This document shows, in pieces, positions 36,154 through 48,760 of a stretch of DNA of 64,000 bases. The first letter of the stretch is position 1. The number at the start of each line of letters is the position of its first letter. The notes beneath the pieces were generated by a model that did no database searches, was not told the origin of the DNA, and saw only the letters and a program-made list of their open reading frames with translations. The translations under genes were made by a program, and so were the position numbers. Where the stretch lies: NCBI GenBank assembly GCA_964057225.1, contig OZ059898.1:11594001-11658000 (forward strand). The letters run 5' to 3'. The DNA comes from Auanema rhodensis (taxonomy: Eukaryota; Nematoda; Chromadorea; Rhabditida; Rhabditidae).

Positions 36154-36605
36154 TTAAAAATATTTTTCAAAAGCATATAGAATTGTAAGAACTCCGGACA
36201 TAGCTACTACTAATAGAGAGAAAGACTTCGTTGTTGAATTGCAAAAATCTGTGTTGCAGCAACAAGTTTTGCGACCGCTGTTTCCAACACAGTATCTTAT
36301 CTAGATTATATAAATGAAAATTAGAATACAAAAGCTATAGAATGCTAACCTCATTGATATAGGGATCATAACCACATGTTCGACAGTCTCCGGTTAAATC
36401 ACAAGCTTGCTCAAGCTCAAATATACACTATTGTAAGCACGACAAAGAGTAAAGAAAAATAACTTACTTTGCCTGAACCTCCAAAGTAACTTTTACACCA
36501 ACCTGAAGAGCATTCAGTCAATCCATTCATAGAATTAATATTACTAAAGCATTTTATTGCTTCATTTGTAGAAATAACAGTCAATAGAAATATGATTTTA
36601 TACAT
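36154..36605 (-). CDS. Small Ly6/uPAR-like GPI-anchored protein
   Basis: Three exons. Exon 1 gives a signal peptide MYKIIFLLTVISTNEAIKCF and then NINSMNGLTECSSGWCKSYF. Exon 2 gives CIFELEQACDLTGDCRTCG. Exon 3 (acceptor TATAATCTAG) gives RYCVGNSGRKTCCCNTDFCN, then a hydrophobic tail LLVVAMSGVLTILYAF. The CCC..D.CN ending followed by a hydrophobic C-terminus is the classic three-finger Ly6 signature with a GPI signal. About 115 residues. In nematodes such proteins modulate receptors or act as surface proteins; the partner here is unknown. It sits antisense between LYST and tektin. Confidence 0.78.
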
Positions 36606-37504
36606 TCAGCTTAAAAGTTATAGAAATGATCCAAAACTTGTGATGTCTTGAGTAAGAGAGATTAAACATCTTTACGTATTTATATCAGAAAGAGAGGAGG
36701 GACGGAAAGAGAATAAAAGATATATCGTATACTATAATCTGACTCATCATCTTTGCAAATAGTTTTCCACTTTCCAGAGCAATCAGCTGACCTTATTCAT
36801 GCGTATGTATACTATCTCTTTCTCTTATTTTCATGTATTTTTCATCTTTCGTTGTTCTGTTTATCAAAAATGTCAAAACATTGAACTTTATGCTCCATTT
36901 AGTAAGAAAAAGCCTTTTTTTGAATGTGATTTCGTGGTTTTAGTCATATTCTGTGCAATGTCCAAATACTATTTTTATAGTGTTATAGCTAAATATATTT
37001 CTACATGTTGTAATTCAAATGGTAAAATTAATGTTTAAATCTTTATTTTCATATCGTATTGACGTGACATCACGTGAATGAAATTAAATTTAGAACTTCA
37101 TTTCTAATTAACTATCACGTTGAAGCGGTTGCTTATAGATGTATCAAAATTACATTTTCATACAATTCAAAGAATATCCTTAAAAGATTTAGAAGTTGGT
37201 TGTAATCTTAAAGCACTTGAAAAAGAGAACCAAATCAATCTATGAAATCAGAATTTTGAGCTTCTTTAGAAAATTGGAAAAATAATACAGAATAATAATA
37301 AGAACGTGTTGAAAAAATGTCATAGTTAATAGCAAAAAGAGTAAAACTTAAAATTAATTTTATTAGATAAAAACAAAACTCAAACTGGCTTCGCAATTTG
37401 GTATTTCATTGTTTATTTAAATCAAAAAATTATTAGCTACAATACTACTTAGCTACACTGGAATTTAAATGAAAATACAAAAATTAAAAGTTCTAAAAAG
37501 AGTT
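36606..37504. other. Intergenic, nothing recognised
   Basis: AT-rich spacer between the Ly6-like gene and the 3' end of the tektin gene. The one open frame on the plus strand (36799-37038) has no family resemblance or splice context. Confidence 0.5.
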
Positions 37505-39518
37505 TCATCGATGTTCTTTCGTCTCACTAAGCACAAATCCACTTAATTGTATTTCATGAGGATAGGTTGAACGAACAGCTCGAAGAATTTCATTATCAAT
37601 GGATAAGTTTTGTTCGCAGATTTCTAATTTTCTTTGAAGACGATGACGATCAGAATCCAATTTCTTTCGGCTTTCTTTAGCTCTATCTGTAATTTCATTT
37701 TGAAAAATTATATATATATATCGGCAAATAGCATACCTAATTGATTTTCCAGAGATAAAAAAGTACTTTTAAGCATATTCAATTCTTGCTGCAGAGCAAA
37801 CTGAGCTTTGTCATTACAGAGTTCAATTCCCGGTCGGAGACATCGTTGTGATTGACGTGAAAGTGCAACCTGATAATGATTTCATAAAACATTCATTGAA
37901 TCCGAAAATTTTTGGTAGAACAAGTTATTTAACCTGTAAAGGGCCGCTTTTCTGACGTAAACTCATGGTGATTTCATCAATTGCTCCATCAGCAGCCTTT
38001 ATATCCTTTTCCTTTGTCAGCACCTAAATATTCTGCGCAGTGCAATAACTTCGAATCAAAAATTCAACTAACCTGGGCATGAAGATTGTTCCGCCACTCT
38101 TGCCAATTACGCACAGAATCTTTCAATAGAGCCTCAACGGCTACGGCTTCTGACCGAAGTTGTTGAGCTATATCACGAGCAATATTTGCTAGCTTCTAAT
38201 TTAAAAACTCAGACAATTGTTTCGAATTTTAATTTTACCTGTGCAATTTTACGAGAAGAAACACGAGCACGAGCGGAGTAGTTCAAATTGCTTCCAGTAC
38301 TTTCAATCCATTCATTATATTCACTCATTCGTTGCAGAGGAAGCCCATCTCTGAAGTATGATGCTCAAACTTTTTAAGATATACATCTGGGATAATATAC
38401 CAACCTGTACTCTAACCTATCGCCATCTGGAGTTCTTTCGGTCCCATGCTGTCCATCATAGCCCATAACAGCAGACTTGTTATCAAGAACAATTGCTTCC
38501 TGCTTCAACGTTAAGTCGCGTAAAAGGTTTTTTCTCGCACCTGGAGAATAATATTGCTAAATGCTGTTCATTCTCTTCATCTATAGTAACCTTGATTGTA
38601 TTCTAGTTGCCTTTCCACATGCTGACCAACATCTTTTAAACTTTTCAAAGATTCATCCATCAAATCTTTTTCTTTTTGAAGTTCCAAATCAATTCTATCA
38701 GATGAATGATCACCAACCTGACAAATAAGAACAAAAGTAAACAAAAAACAATCTCTTTGAAAACAAAACATTCGCAGTCAGCAGGATTCGAACCTACGCG
38801 GGCAGAGCCCAATTGATTTCTAGTCAATCTCCTTAACCACTCGGACATGACTGCACGCTCAAATGTGTTTTAAAATGCATCAGAATGTTAATACAGTTTC
38901 AGTATGATTTGAATTAGATTGGAAAAACTTGTTACCTGAACTTTTTTTCTTCTCATAGCCAAAGAAGTTTCGTTACATTTCATTGCTTTAATGGAAATAT
39001 CAATGCAGAGCTGTAAACGTCGATAACTCCGAACTAAGTCTTCATTTTCTTCTTTAAGATCTTGTAATTCTCTAAAGATTCTCTTATACTTTTCATAAAA
39101 TTTGATGTTATTAACCTATCTATCTCATTACTCCAATATTTTAAATCTTTAATTCGTTGAACAAGCTGTTGTGTAGTCATTCCTTGCATTCGAACAGCTC
39201 TCATGTTGGCTTCTTTAACGGATAGCCGAGCCATCCGAACAATATCATTCGGATCCTCATATACATCACGTCTCTATTTTAAAATAATAATAATAATAAT
39301 TTATAAGAAAGAATATATAAACTCACCCTGGACATGCTTGAGTTGAAACCTACGTCTTCTTACCTGGAGCTTTCGGTTTCTTCTGAATTTTCGAGCTTAA
39401 CGCTTAATTGACCATTTGAAATTTGATTCAAATGACTCAAATGTATTTCCTGACTTTGAATTTCCGTTGATTCTTGTGTCATTCCCTTATTTTCCACATA
39501 GTTACCATTTAAATTCAT
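37505..39518 (-). CDS. Tektin (axonemal coiled-coil filament protein)
   Basis: Coiled-coil protein of the tektin family, filaments associated with ciliary doublet microtubules. The C-terminal half holds the family signature as RPGIELCND (expected RPNVELC-x-D), followed by AQFALQQELNMLKSTFLSL, LQRKLEICEQNLSIDNEILR and a stop at 37505. Upstream exons are heptad-rich (VERQLEYNQGYYR; LRSEAVAVEALLKDSVRNWQ). The 5' end is uncertain. An upstream frame (39369-39518, MNLNGNYVENKG..ESSR) would reach the body only through a 27-bp intron and a 10-bp microexon, while ATG at complement 39333-39335 (MSR, splicing to RDVYEDPNDIVRMARLSVK) gives a normal-length tektin of about 390 residues. An intron holds a tRNA-Ser on the same strand. 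Confidence 0.85.
38773..38854 (-). tRNA. tRNA-Ser(AGA)
   Basis: Reverse-strand sequence with a perfect 7-bp acceptor stem GCAGTCA/TGACTGC, discriminator G, D-arm TCCGAGTGGTTAAGG, anticodon arm GATTGACTAGAAATCAAT with anticodon AGA, a long variable arm (GGGCTCTGCCC) as in class II tRNAs, and T-arm GGTTCGAATCC. No intron. It lies inside a tektin intron in the same orientation as the host gene. Confidence 0.96.
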
Positions 39519-40798
39519 AATGTATAATATACTCTAAAATGTATGAATATGTGAAAGTTTATATAAATCTAAAAAATTGGTAAGTTTTATAGAAAAACTA
39601 TGATAAAGATCTTTCTTATAGAAAAAAACATAAATTATAATTATGTTTCAGATTATTGTATAATTAGAATAAATACTTCACCTAAAAAAAAGAAGAAGAA
39701 TTATCAAGCAGAAGTATTCATTTACAACTTTACAGCTTAATATGATCTTAGAACTTGTTCTGCTCTATTTAATATTTCATATATAGAAAGTATTATCTAT
39801 TAGCTTTGTGTGTTTATCCTCTTATGAAATTTATCTTTGATAATATTTTATAATTAAGTTTTTGAACTTTTCCAAGTAAATTTAAAGTTCTTTATACTAT
39901 TTTAATTATATTTGCAATTGTTATGTTACAGCAGTTGTTATGTTCTGATTTGTGTTTTAGTTATTTCTTGAATAAATACTTTGAATAAATTAATTTTTTT
40001 CTGCTTATCAAGCAATATTATAGGAATTATTTGAGAACTTTTTGAGTTTTTGAGAGAGAACTATTTGAAAATAAGGTTATAAACAAATGAAAAAACATCA
40101 AATAAATAATGTGAAAAAGATTTAATATCCTAAAGTAATCATGAGAAATTGGAATAAAATTATTTTTTTTTATGAAAAGACAGTTAATTGGATTGCAGAC
40201 GTATGAGATTCGTTGTCATGACGATCATATCAACCCACTATCACAGTGAGATAGCTTTTTATAGTAAAAACTTACAAAAAAACAATCAGGATAAAGGTTT
40301 GTTTCATGCTGAAAATGCTGGAAAAATGCTTTTTTTTCTCTTCTTATTATTTGTTGTGAACTATTAATATATTCATATCTCATATCTTAAGCTGTTACAT
40401 ATTCATAATAATCAGCAGGTGATACATGTCTCTTTATATCTCAAATATAATATATAATTAAGATGTACGAATAAGCAATATGATATATAAAAAAAAAGAT
40501 ATTTTAATAATTTATAATTATATGTTTTATCTTTTAAATTATTTATTATAATAAATAATAATTATTATTTTCTTTGTTTTCAGAATTTCGATTTTCTTCA
40601 ATTTGTATACGAAATATACGAAATATAAAATGTTTGAAGGTGATATATAGTTTACATAACTGTGTAATCTCTGATTTCTCTTGTTGTACAAAAATTAATA
40701 AAAATATTTTCAACAATAATTTGCTTCTCATTTGCTATCAAGCAAAACAGCAATTCGATATAGATCTCACTTCATTATTCAGTTCTAACATCTCAAAA
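39519..40798. other. Divergent intergenic region, AT-rich
   Basis: Spacer between the minus-strand tektin and the plus-strand SLC44 gene. It presumably contains both promoters. No gene or repeat was recognised. Confidence 0.5.
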
Positions 40799-40981
40799 TG
40801 ACTAGAGAAGAAGCTTCTGCATCAATTCAAGGTAATGTTCAACTTTAGATGATGTTTGTATTGTTTTTGTTTTTTTTTTTTAATTTAAATTGCGGTTTCT
40901 GGATGATAAAGATCGTTTAAGATTTCCGGAGCTAGATAGCATGATTATTTGAAATGAACATTCTAACTAGAAGTATCAAAT

Positions 40982-41027
<46 letters not shown>

Positions 41028-44000
41028 TTACTTCATAGAGTTTCTAATATATTTGACTAATTACTTCATTTCCAGATAAAAGCTTCGATAACAATCCTAT
41101 GAGCGATTATAATCTCAGTAAAAGGTAAAACTTCACAAATACTTGATAAATTGTCCTTATTCAATTATAAAAATTAGAAAATTCGAACAAATTTCTAATT
41201 TGATAACCCATGTTATATATCTCATTCGTTCAAATCGATGAGTTTATAGATTTAATGCGGTAAAATAATTCTGATAATGTGAATTAGAATAAAATTTGGC
41301 ATAAATTAAGCATAATTATGGCTCAATTGCCATACCATTTCAAATATAAATTACAATATATCCAGTTTAGTTATCTGTGTCAAATCACAAGCCATTTGCA
41401 GACTTGATCTCTTTCCTAGACAACCGGTTCTGCAGCATCCTTGCAGTCCACGTTGGTCCTTCTCTTTCATTTCTCGATTCCCTGTCCTTCCTCTCTCTTC
41501 TACTTTCTCAAAGCACCTCCCTGTCTAAATCATCTTATTTTGAAGTTTTCAAAACAGAAACATTTTCAGTTTCATATGAAATATCTATTGGTTGTCGTGT
41601 TTTGTTATTGTTGTTTGAAGTCGTTGAGAACAGACAGCCAGTATCTCTTCAACATTACCACATCCACATTTTATTTGAAACTTGTCTATCAGCCTGCTTC
41701 ATCATCGTCTCATTATCTTTTTCAAAATTTTTCTATTTGAAATTGCCAGTTGACCTCATGTCATCATCTCTCCTCATCATTGAAAAACGTCCTTTTTCAT
41801 TTAATCAAGTTTCTTTTATCGACTTTTTCAATAACTTCTTCAAACCTTTCATTTCTTTTGTTCAAAATACTGACTTCCCCCTTATTCTACTTTAATTGTT
41901 TTTCTTTGAATCATCATCAGAGTTCCACTTGGTCATTCTCCTCTTTTTCACAATCTATATGTTTTTCTTTTTTAATTTCATCGTTTTCAACTGAAAATCA
42001 ACTTCATTTTAATACTCATATACATGTAATTTCTCGCTGCTCCCCTTCATTACTAAACAACCAATTTTGGTTCCTTATTCTTCTCATTTTGGTTTTTTTG
42101 GCAAATCTATTGAAGACTGTCCTCAATTAAAGTCGCATAAGCTACAGAATATTTTTGAAAAAAAAGGCTTATTTTCATTCACATTGCCATCCGGATCGCG
42201 CATCAGACTGTCGTGAGCGTCACGCATTCATAGTCCTTGAATTATTTTATCGTCGTCTTTCCATTATACACATACATATATTCCCTCGTTATAATGTCTA
42301 GAATCTGTATTTCCTTTCTCACTCATCTTCTCTCTATTTCTCTCTCTCTCTTGTTCATATTCACTTACCCAGATACAGGTATGTACTCGATAATCTTCGT
42401 CTCTTCCTTTTACAATAGTATAACCTTCCGTCCTTGGCACCTTTTCCCGTTCAATATTTACTATAAATCCTATGTGTAATTATTAAAATTTATATAAAAT
42501 CTTATTACATTGTATATAAACAGATATGTAACTCATATAGTTCACAATATTTGCCTACTAACTATACATGTATAGTTTATGTTTTTTTTTCTTTTTTTTT
42601 CCTGTTCTATCTGTGTACATACTTACCGAACACATGTGTGTATCAAAGCGTTTCATGAACAAAGTTTTTTTTGGTATTATGCTTCTTTCCACAAAAGAAC
42701 ATCATCATCAACAGCATCATTGTCGTCGTTTAACTGTCTTCAACATCTGTAGCAACAAGCTGTTGTCCTTATCATCAGTATAGCATTTGATCTTGAAGCT
42801 TAACAGCCTTACTTGTCGCATTCAAATTTCAAATAGTAAATACAACTTTGTCTTGAAAAATGTCTCTTAAACCGAGCTTACTAAAACTTTAAAACTTGAA
42901 GCATAACGTTTTTTTACATGCTGTTTGTATGACGTCATTGATTGGATCAGGTGTTCATGTGTTCGCTTTTTGTTCCTGTTAACTTGTTCTATGCTGTTCT
43001 CATACTTCTGCAATCCCATTTACTTTTAGAAAAATAATTTGTTCTTTTCCAGTCTCATTACTATTTTTGTCCTTTCTTCATGTCATGTCAAGGTTATTAT
43101 ATGATAGGAAACTATTCCAAAAAGATTAGTCATCAGCTTTCATACTTCATTCTTTTCCAAACATCTAGCTATCTATCTATCCATCTGCTTCTCAATAATG
43201 AATCTGATTTCGGCAAATCGCTTTCTCCACTTTTTTGACCAGTTTTCCGTCTTCAACTTTTCATCGTTATCAGTCGTCGTAAGCTAATTATCATGGGATT
43301 GTCGTCAACCTTTATCCTGTTTCCTATTTTCGCGCACTTGAGATGACTTTTACCTTCACACTTTCAAACCCCGGGAAATTTCATTTTTCTTTCATGTAGC
43401 CTAAGCGAACGGTTAAGCTTACTCATCTTTTCTTTTCTTCTTCTTCTTTTCTCACCCCTCATACCATTCCCAAGCTGCTTTGAACCTGTCATCACATCAA
43501 ATTTGTAGCCAAAAAATCTTATTTTCGTCTCCTCATACGGAATTCGTGCCGTTTTTCTGCAGATAATGCTCTTCAAACTGGTGACATTACATCATCCGAG
43601 CATGGTCAGGTAGCAGAATGCTCATTTTCTGCAGTCTGACTCATCAATGTCGACTAGAATCTGAAAGTCAAAGCCGTTTTCGTTGGTCACTCAACATCTA
43701 TTTACTCACTCCATTGTCAGCTTACTACGCTTGCGACCCCATCAAACAATTTTCTGTACACTATTCTCTCACCTCCCCAACCCTTCTTTTATGGCTTGAG
43801 ACTAGCATAATAGCCTCATATATCTTCATAATCATGTGAATATTAACTGAATTTGCTTATTTTCCGTCGACTTATTCCCATAAGTTCATGTTTGTACGAG
43901 ACATGACTACAATCTGCAATTTCATTTCCTTTGTTCTTGTTCATTTTTTCATCCAGTAAACATATTTTTTCCTATAATTCAAGAATATTTTATAAATATC

Positions 44001-47000
44001 TCTATTTATTTCTTCAAAATTACATAATTTAACAAAAATCACACTGAACGAGGAAGAAAGGTTTAAACCTTAAATCTTCAATAAGAGAGCCAAGTAATTC
44101 AAGACAAGTCTTTCGTTTTTCATTTACGAGGCAAGTATAATAAGAGAGAGAGAGACAGAAAGAGAGAGAGAGAAGGAGAGAAAAGAAAAAAGCTTTTCTT
44201 TTTAAAAGAATTTTAGTTTTCAAATGGCTATTTGGCGTAGATTCGTATTTTTCTTTGACCTGAGAACTACTTTCCTTTATTAGTGTTTAAAATTCTTTTC
44301 AAATCTTTTAAAACGATGAATTCTTAGTTCAATGTGTCAAAATCTTAATTATTCTCTTAAAATTGAATGAGGCTTAGAACTAAAAAATGTTTTCGGATCT
44401 TCAATTGAAGATAAAACAAATCGTTTTCTCTCACCATCAGGTCAAAAATTTTTTTGTTTTCTGTTTGTCTTTCTGTCATCATCTCTTTTCCCGAGTTCAT
44501 CTTTCCTTTTCTGAATTTTTCCCGTTTTTGCAGAATTTCTCTCATCAATTGCTTATTAACATTTACTGTATGAATCTTGAACCATATTCACTTTATTGTA
44601 TCAGGTTGAAGAAGTTGTGACACTTTTTAAGTTTTTTCGTAGCCTCGTTAGCTCAGCTGGTAGAGCGTTAGACTTTTAATCTAACGGTCAGGGGTTCGAG
44701 CCCCCTACGGGGCTAATTTTTGTTTTTTTTGATTGCTTATCCTATGACATCATTTCTTATCTATGACTCATCTGTTGATATCTTTTATTTAGATGCTTTA
44801 ACCAGAATGAAAAAACAACAAGTTTATCCTACTGCACCTTCTCAAGAGCTTTACTATGCTGTGCACCCACCTCCTTACAGCTGGTCTCCTCCACCCCCAC
44901 CCGCTCAAACAATACCAACGGGTCCTCCACGAGTTTTATATAATCACGATGAATATGAGGATCTTCCATCTGATCCCAATAAGGTTGCCCGATTCCGTGT
45001 GAGACCAGACAAAAAGTGTAAGAGGCATAATCCTCAGTTATACACCAAGAGGTAATAATTGTGTCCTCTTGGAAAAATCTGAAGTCATCTTCATTCAATA
45101 GCGCAAATACATCTACAAGTGTATGTGTCATTAACTATGATAAAACGGTATTTTCAGAGGATGTACGGATGTTTTTTGTTGTTTTCTGTTCCTTTTGTTT
45201 ACAGCCGGATGGGTTGTCGTAGCAACTATTGGTTAGAGTTTCATCAAATGAGGCCATATGAAATCGTATAACTTCAGGCGTTATGTGGGGAGATCCTGAG
45301 AGATTAATCACACCAACAGACTCATATGGAAGGAGATGCGGAAGTCATCGGCCGAATTCCTATAACTATACGTATGTTTAATAAAAATATGTTTCAATCA
45401 AGCAAAGGGATTTATTTTAGATCCAGACCTTATTTATTATATTTTGATATTACTAAATGCATATCATATGCTACAGCCCTTGGAGGTTGTCAAACTTCTC
45501 AGGTATCATTTACTATTCTTTTACGTTAACTAATTGAATAAGAAGGCTATCTTGATATTTCATGTTAAGGTTTGTGTGGAGGAATGTCCTACAGAATATT
45601 TTTCATATCTTGAACTTCAATCAGTATCATCTCATGACTTACAAGCCAAGGTTTGACAGATGTTGACAACATCTTCTGAAGATGATTATGATTTAGATTC
45701 ATAAAAATCTTTATTGTGTTGATGGAATAAATAAAGCAACAATTAATAATTTTAATACATTACGTCAACTAGTTCAATCAAAACAGTGTACTTCATATAC
45801 TGTTAATTCAGCTCCTGGTAAGCTTATTAATCAAATAATACAAAGCAAATCATCTCATTATTCAGTTTTGGGACGATGTATACCTCAAGCAATCATTGGA
45901 GCAGTGGATAAAGTCAATGAGTTGCAACATGCTAATATCTCTCTTGACATACTGCGAACTCGATTTGGTGATGATGGTGGAGCCATTCCAGAAGATAGTC
46001 AAATCAAAGGAAGTCAAGTTGTCGTTGGTGCAGTAGTTGACTCCGAAACTTCTGTTTTGACAAAAATGGTTCATGATTTGTCTAAATCATGGTGGCAGGT
46101 ATGAATGAAACATAGTGTACCTTATGATGATATTGATTCTAATCCAGGTTTTAACTCTTATTATCGCAGCTGGTGTTCTCGCTTTCTTGTGGACTGTAGT
46201 TATGCGAATTCTTGGATCCATGATGATCTGGACTTCTATAATTGTCTTGATGGCAGTTCTATTAGGAGGTTTGCATCCAGCTTCTAATATTTCTTAGTTT
46301 TTCAAATAAACGGTTTAGGATGTGGATACAGTTGGTTCAAGTGGAATACTTTAGTTAAACAAGGCGCAATTGATGATTTTTCTTTCCAACCTGTCTTCAG
46401 CGTTTATTTCGAGATGCCAACAACATGGCTCGTAGTTGGTAAGAGAGTTTTCAATTTTTTTCACGTATTGTTCACGTGAAATATTCTTATTTCATAAAAA
46501 TGATTAGACACATGCGGTTGCACTTATAGCATTTCATTTTTATTCATTCAGTAATTTCTTTTATTTTCAGCAATTGCCTTGAGTGTATTAGCATTAATAT
46601 TCCTTCTGATATTAATGTTTGTTCGAAAACAAATATCTATTGCTGTCGCACTAATTGAAGAATCTAGCAAGTAAGAGTTTTAATGCTTTTCGACATTTAA
46701 TTTCATTGACTTCTTCAGAGCTATTGGAAATATGATGTCAACACTACTTTTCCCTCTTTTCCCATTTGCTTTACATATTATAGTTTGTTAAACGTTTGAA
46801 CAACTTTTTCAAAATGGCCTTCATTTAGGTATTCGTACTATGGGGATCCATAACAATCTGGATTTCATCTTCTGGACAAGAAACCTGTATGAGAGTTCCT
46901 TATCCGGGTGCACCTGTAACAAATACAAGTATTAGATGTGATTGTTCAACATCATTACAAGTAAGTTTATGTTCCGTAGCAGCATCGAAGCTTAAAACTC

Positions 47001-48134
47001 TCTTGTTCAGGACAATACATGTGTTTTCTTTAATATAACCAAACAAGAAGATATTATATTTTGGCTTCAAGCATACAATCTTTTTGCATTTTTCTGGATG
47101 ACCTGCTTTGTGGCAGCTTTAGGTAAAATCCTACTTCTCTGAAAACAACTATTTCTTTTTTTTCAGGCGATATTGCTCTTGCTGGCGCATTTGCTAGCCA
47201 TTATTGGGCTCTGGACAAATCAAAAGATCTTCCATCTTTCCCTGTTCTCCGTGCTTTAGGAAGGGCTGTTAGGTTGATATTAAGAATAAATTATCAAATT
47301 TTATTTATATTCTTCTTTCAGATATAATCTTGGTTCTCTAGCTTTCGGTTCCTTAATCATAGCTATTGTGAAATTTATTCGCGTTATATTAGAATATCTT
47401 GAAGAAAAGTTTGGAAAATCTGAAAATGGAGTTGTGAAAACGATTTTCACGTAAATTCTAACATTCATTCTTCTGATAAATTTTCTTTTTTTTTCAGAGC
47501 ATTGAAATGCTGTTTCTGGTGTATGGAAATATTCTTCAGATTCTTAACCAAGAATGCTTATATCATGGTTTAAATTTGATTTTTAATTCTTGACATTTAA
47601 TAATTTCAGATGGCTATTTATGGCAGAGGATTCTTTACTTCTGCTAAAGATAGTTTCTTCTTGTTGGGTAGAAATATTCGAAGAACAGTTGTTGTTAACC
47701 AAGTAGCTGGTGTTCTTCTATTTATAGGCAAAGCTATGATTACTGTAGGAATGGGTAAGTCATCCAATTGCTGTTTCGATTTGCTAAATTTCAATTTTGT
47801 AGGAGTTGTAGCATTTTTCTTCTTCTCAGGTCAATGGGTTGTTGAAGGCATACCTCGAGTAGATTTATATTATTATTTTGTTCCAATCGTCCTCGTTCTC
47901 ATTGGAAGTTATTTCATAGCAGATCTATTCTTTGATGTCTATGAAATGGCTGTTGATACAACATTCATATGTTTCCGTAAGTTTATATTTGTAATATTAT
48001 CAAATATGATTTGTTTTTTTCTAGTGGAAGATTCGGAAAACAATGACGGGAGTCCAGAAAAGCCGTACTTTATGTCGAGAAGACTACAAGATATACTTGG
48101 AAAATCTAACGATCCAGCTGTTCACCCAAAATAG
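40799..48134 (+). CDS. SLC44 choline-transporter-like protein (CTL2/4/5 type)
   Basis: Multi-pass membrane transporter of the choline transporter-like family. The first two exons (40799 MTREEASASIQ; DKSFDNNPMSDYNLSKR ending 41124) join in frame to the exon at 44806 (MKKQQVYPTAPSQELYY, then a proline-rich PPPYSWSPPPPP) across a 3681-bp intron; ATG at 44807 could be an alternative start. The body follows the family order: RGCTDVFCCFLFLLFTAGWV (TM1), VMWGDPERLITPTDSYGRRC, RPYLLYFDITKCI, QVCVEECPTEYF, several TM helices, FWMTCFVAALGDIALAGAFA, YNLGSLAFGSLIIAIVKFIR, CCFWCMEIFFRFLTKNAYIM, FFTSAKDSFFLLGRNIRR, and the tail NNDGSPEKPYFMS, which matches the CTL2/4/5 subgroup rather than CTL1. Confidence 0.9.
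40984..41027 (+). repeat. (GA)n microsatellite
   Basis: GAGAGA run with one AA interruption in the first SLC44 intron, readable directly. A shorter AG run lies near 44143-44175. Confidence 0.95.
41125..44805 (+). other. Large pyrimidine-rich SLC44 intron
   Basis: This intron is far longer than its neighbours. Its sense strand is strikingly C+T rich from about 41390 to 44000 (runs of TTC, TCT and CTT), producing overlapping open frames in several frames that look like Ser/Phe/Leu-rich noise. It contains a tRNA-Lys at 44642-44714. A possible cassette exon is bounded by CTGCAG at 43560 and GGTCAG|GTAGC at about 43607 (frame DNALQTGDITSSEHGQ), but it does not keep the frame into the 44806 exon. 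Confidence 0.6.
44642..44714 (+). tRNA. tRNA-Lys(TTT)
   Basis: Cloverleaf: acceptor stem GCCTCGT/ACGGGGC with one T-G wobble, D-arm TAGCTCAGCTGGTAGAGC, anticodon arm TTAGA-CTTTTAA-TCTAA with anticodon TTT, T-arm GGGGTTCGAGCCCC, and discriminator T. A TTTTT Pol III terminator starts a few bases downstream. No intron. It sits near the 3' end of the large SLC44 intron, same strand as the host. The discriminator T is unusual for tRNA-Lys. Confidence 0.95.
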
Positions 48135-48760
48135 TTTAATAATTTTTTTTTGATTTATTTGTCATGATTAACATTAATAAGCCAATTATATACTGTACAA
48201 TTTTACCAAATTTCTAGTCTTTTCTTATTACATTCATAATATTTAAATGTTTTTTTCTCATATACATACGCTGTTCTTCTTCCAAGATAAGTAGCACGGG
48301 TAAAACGATGTTTACTTGTTTAATAAAATATATTTTTGATGTTACTCCAATGTAAATATAAATTTGATGTACTGATTTGTTATTAAAATATGTTTATGAA
48401 AATATGAAGACAAAAAAATCTTTCTTAATATTTTTCTAATTATTCTAAAATTAATCTAATAAACAAAACGAAAATTCTATATATATATAAACAACAAATA
48501 TATATTTCATACTGCAATTCTGTATTAAATGAAATGTGAAATATGTCAACAATATAATATATTATATAATATTTAAACAATTGAAGCGATTTCTCTCGCC
48601 CGAACCAGTTCATGAGTGTGGTCAAACTTAAATTGGTCCTACCACGATCACACAGTTAAATTCAAATTCACACTTTCCATGACATAGTTAAGGAACTTCT
48701 GCATAATTTACTCTTAATATATAAATATATTGTAGTTAATTTCCATTTTTGATTGTATAG
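48135..48760. other. Intergenic, AT-rich
   Basis: Spacer between SLC44 and Nup62. It carries likely polyadenylation sequence after 48134 and ends in TTGTATAG immediately before the Nup62 ATG, a plausible trans-splice acceptor. No FG-repeat coding sequence is present here. Confidence 0.55.

Noticed and set aside
41377-42130. Long plus-strand open frames in the SLC44 intron (up to 172 residues)
   Set aside because: They overlap in all three frames, reflect C+T-rich composition, and show no conserved motif.
43561-43607. Cassette exon in the SLC44 intron
   Set aside because: It has good acceptor and donor and a plausible frame, but joining it to the 44806 exon breaks the frame, so it is mentioned only as a possibility.
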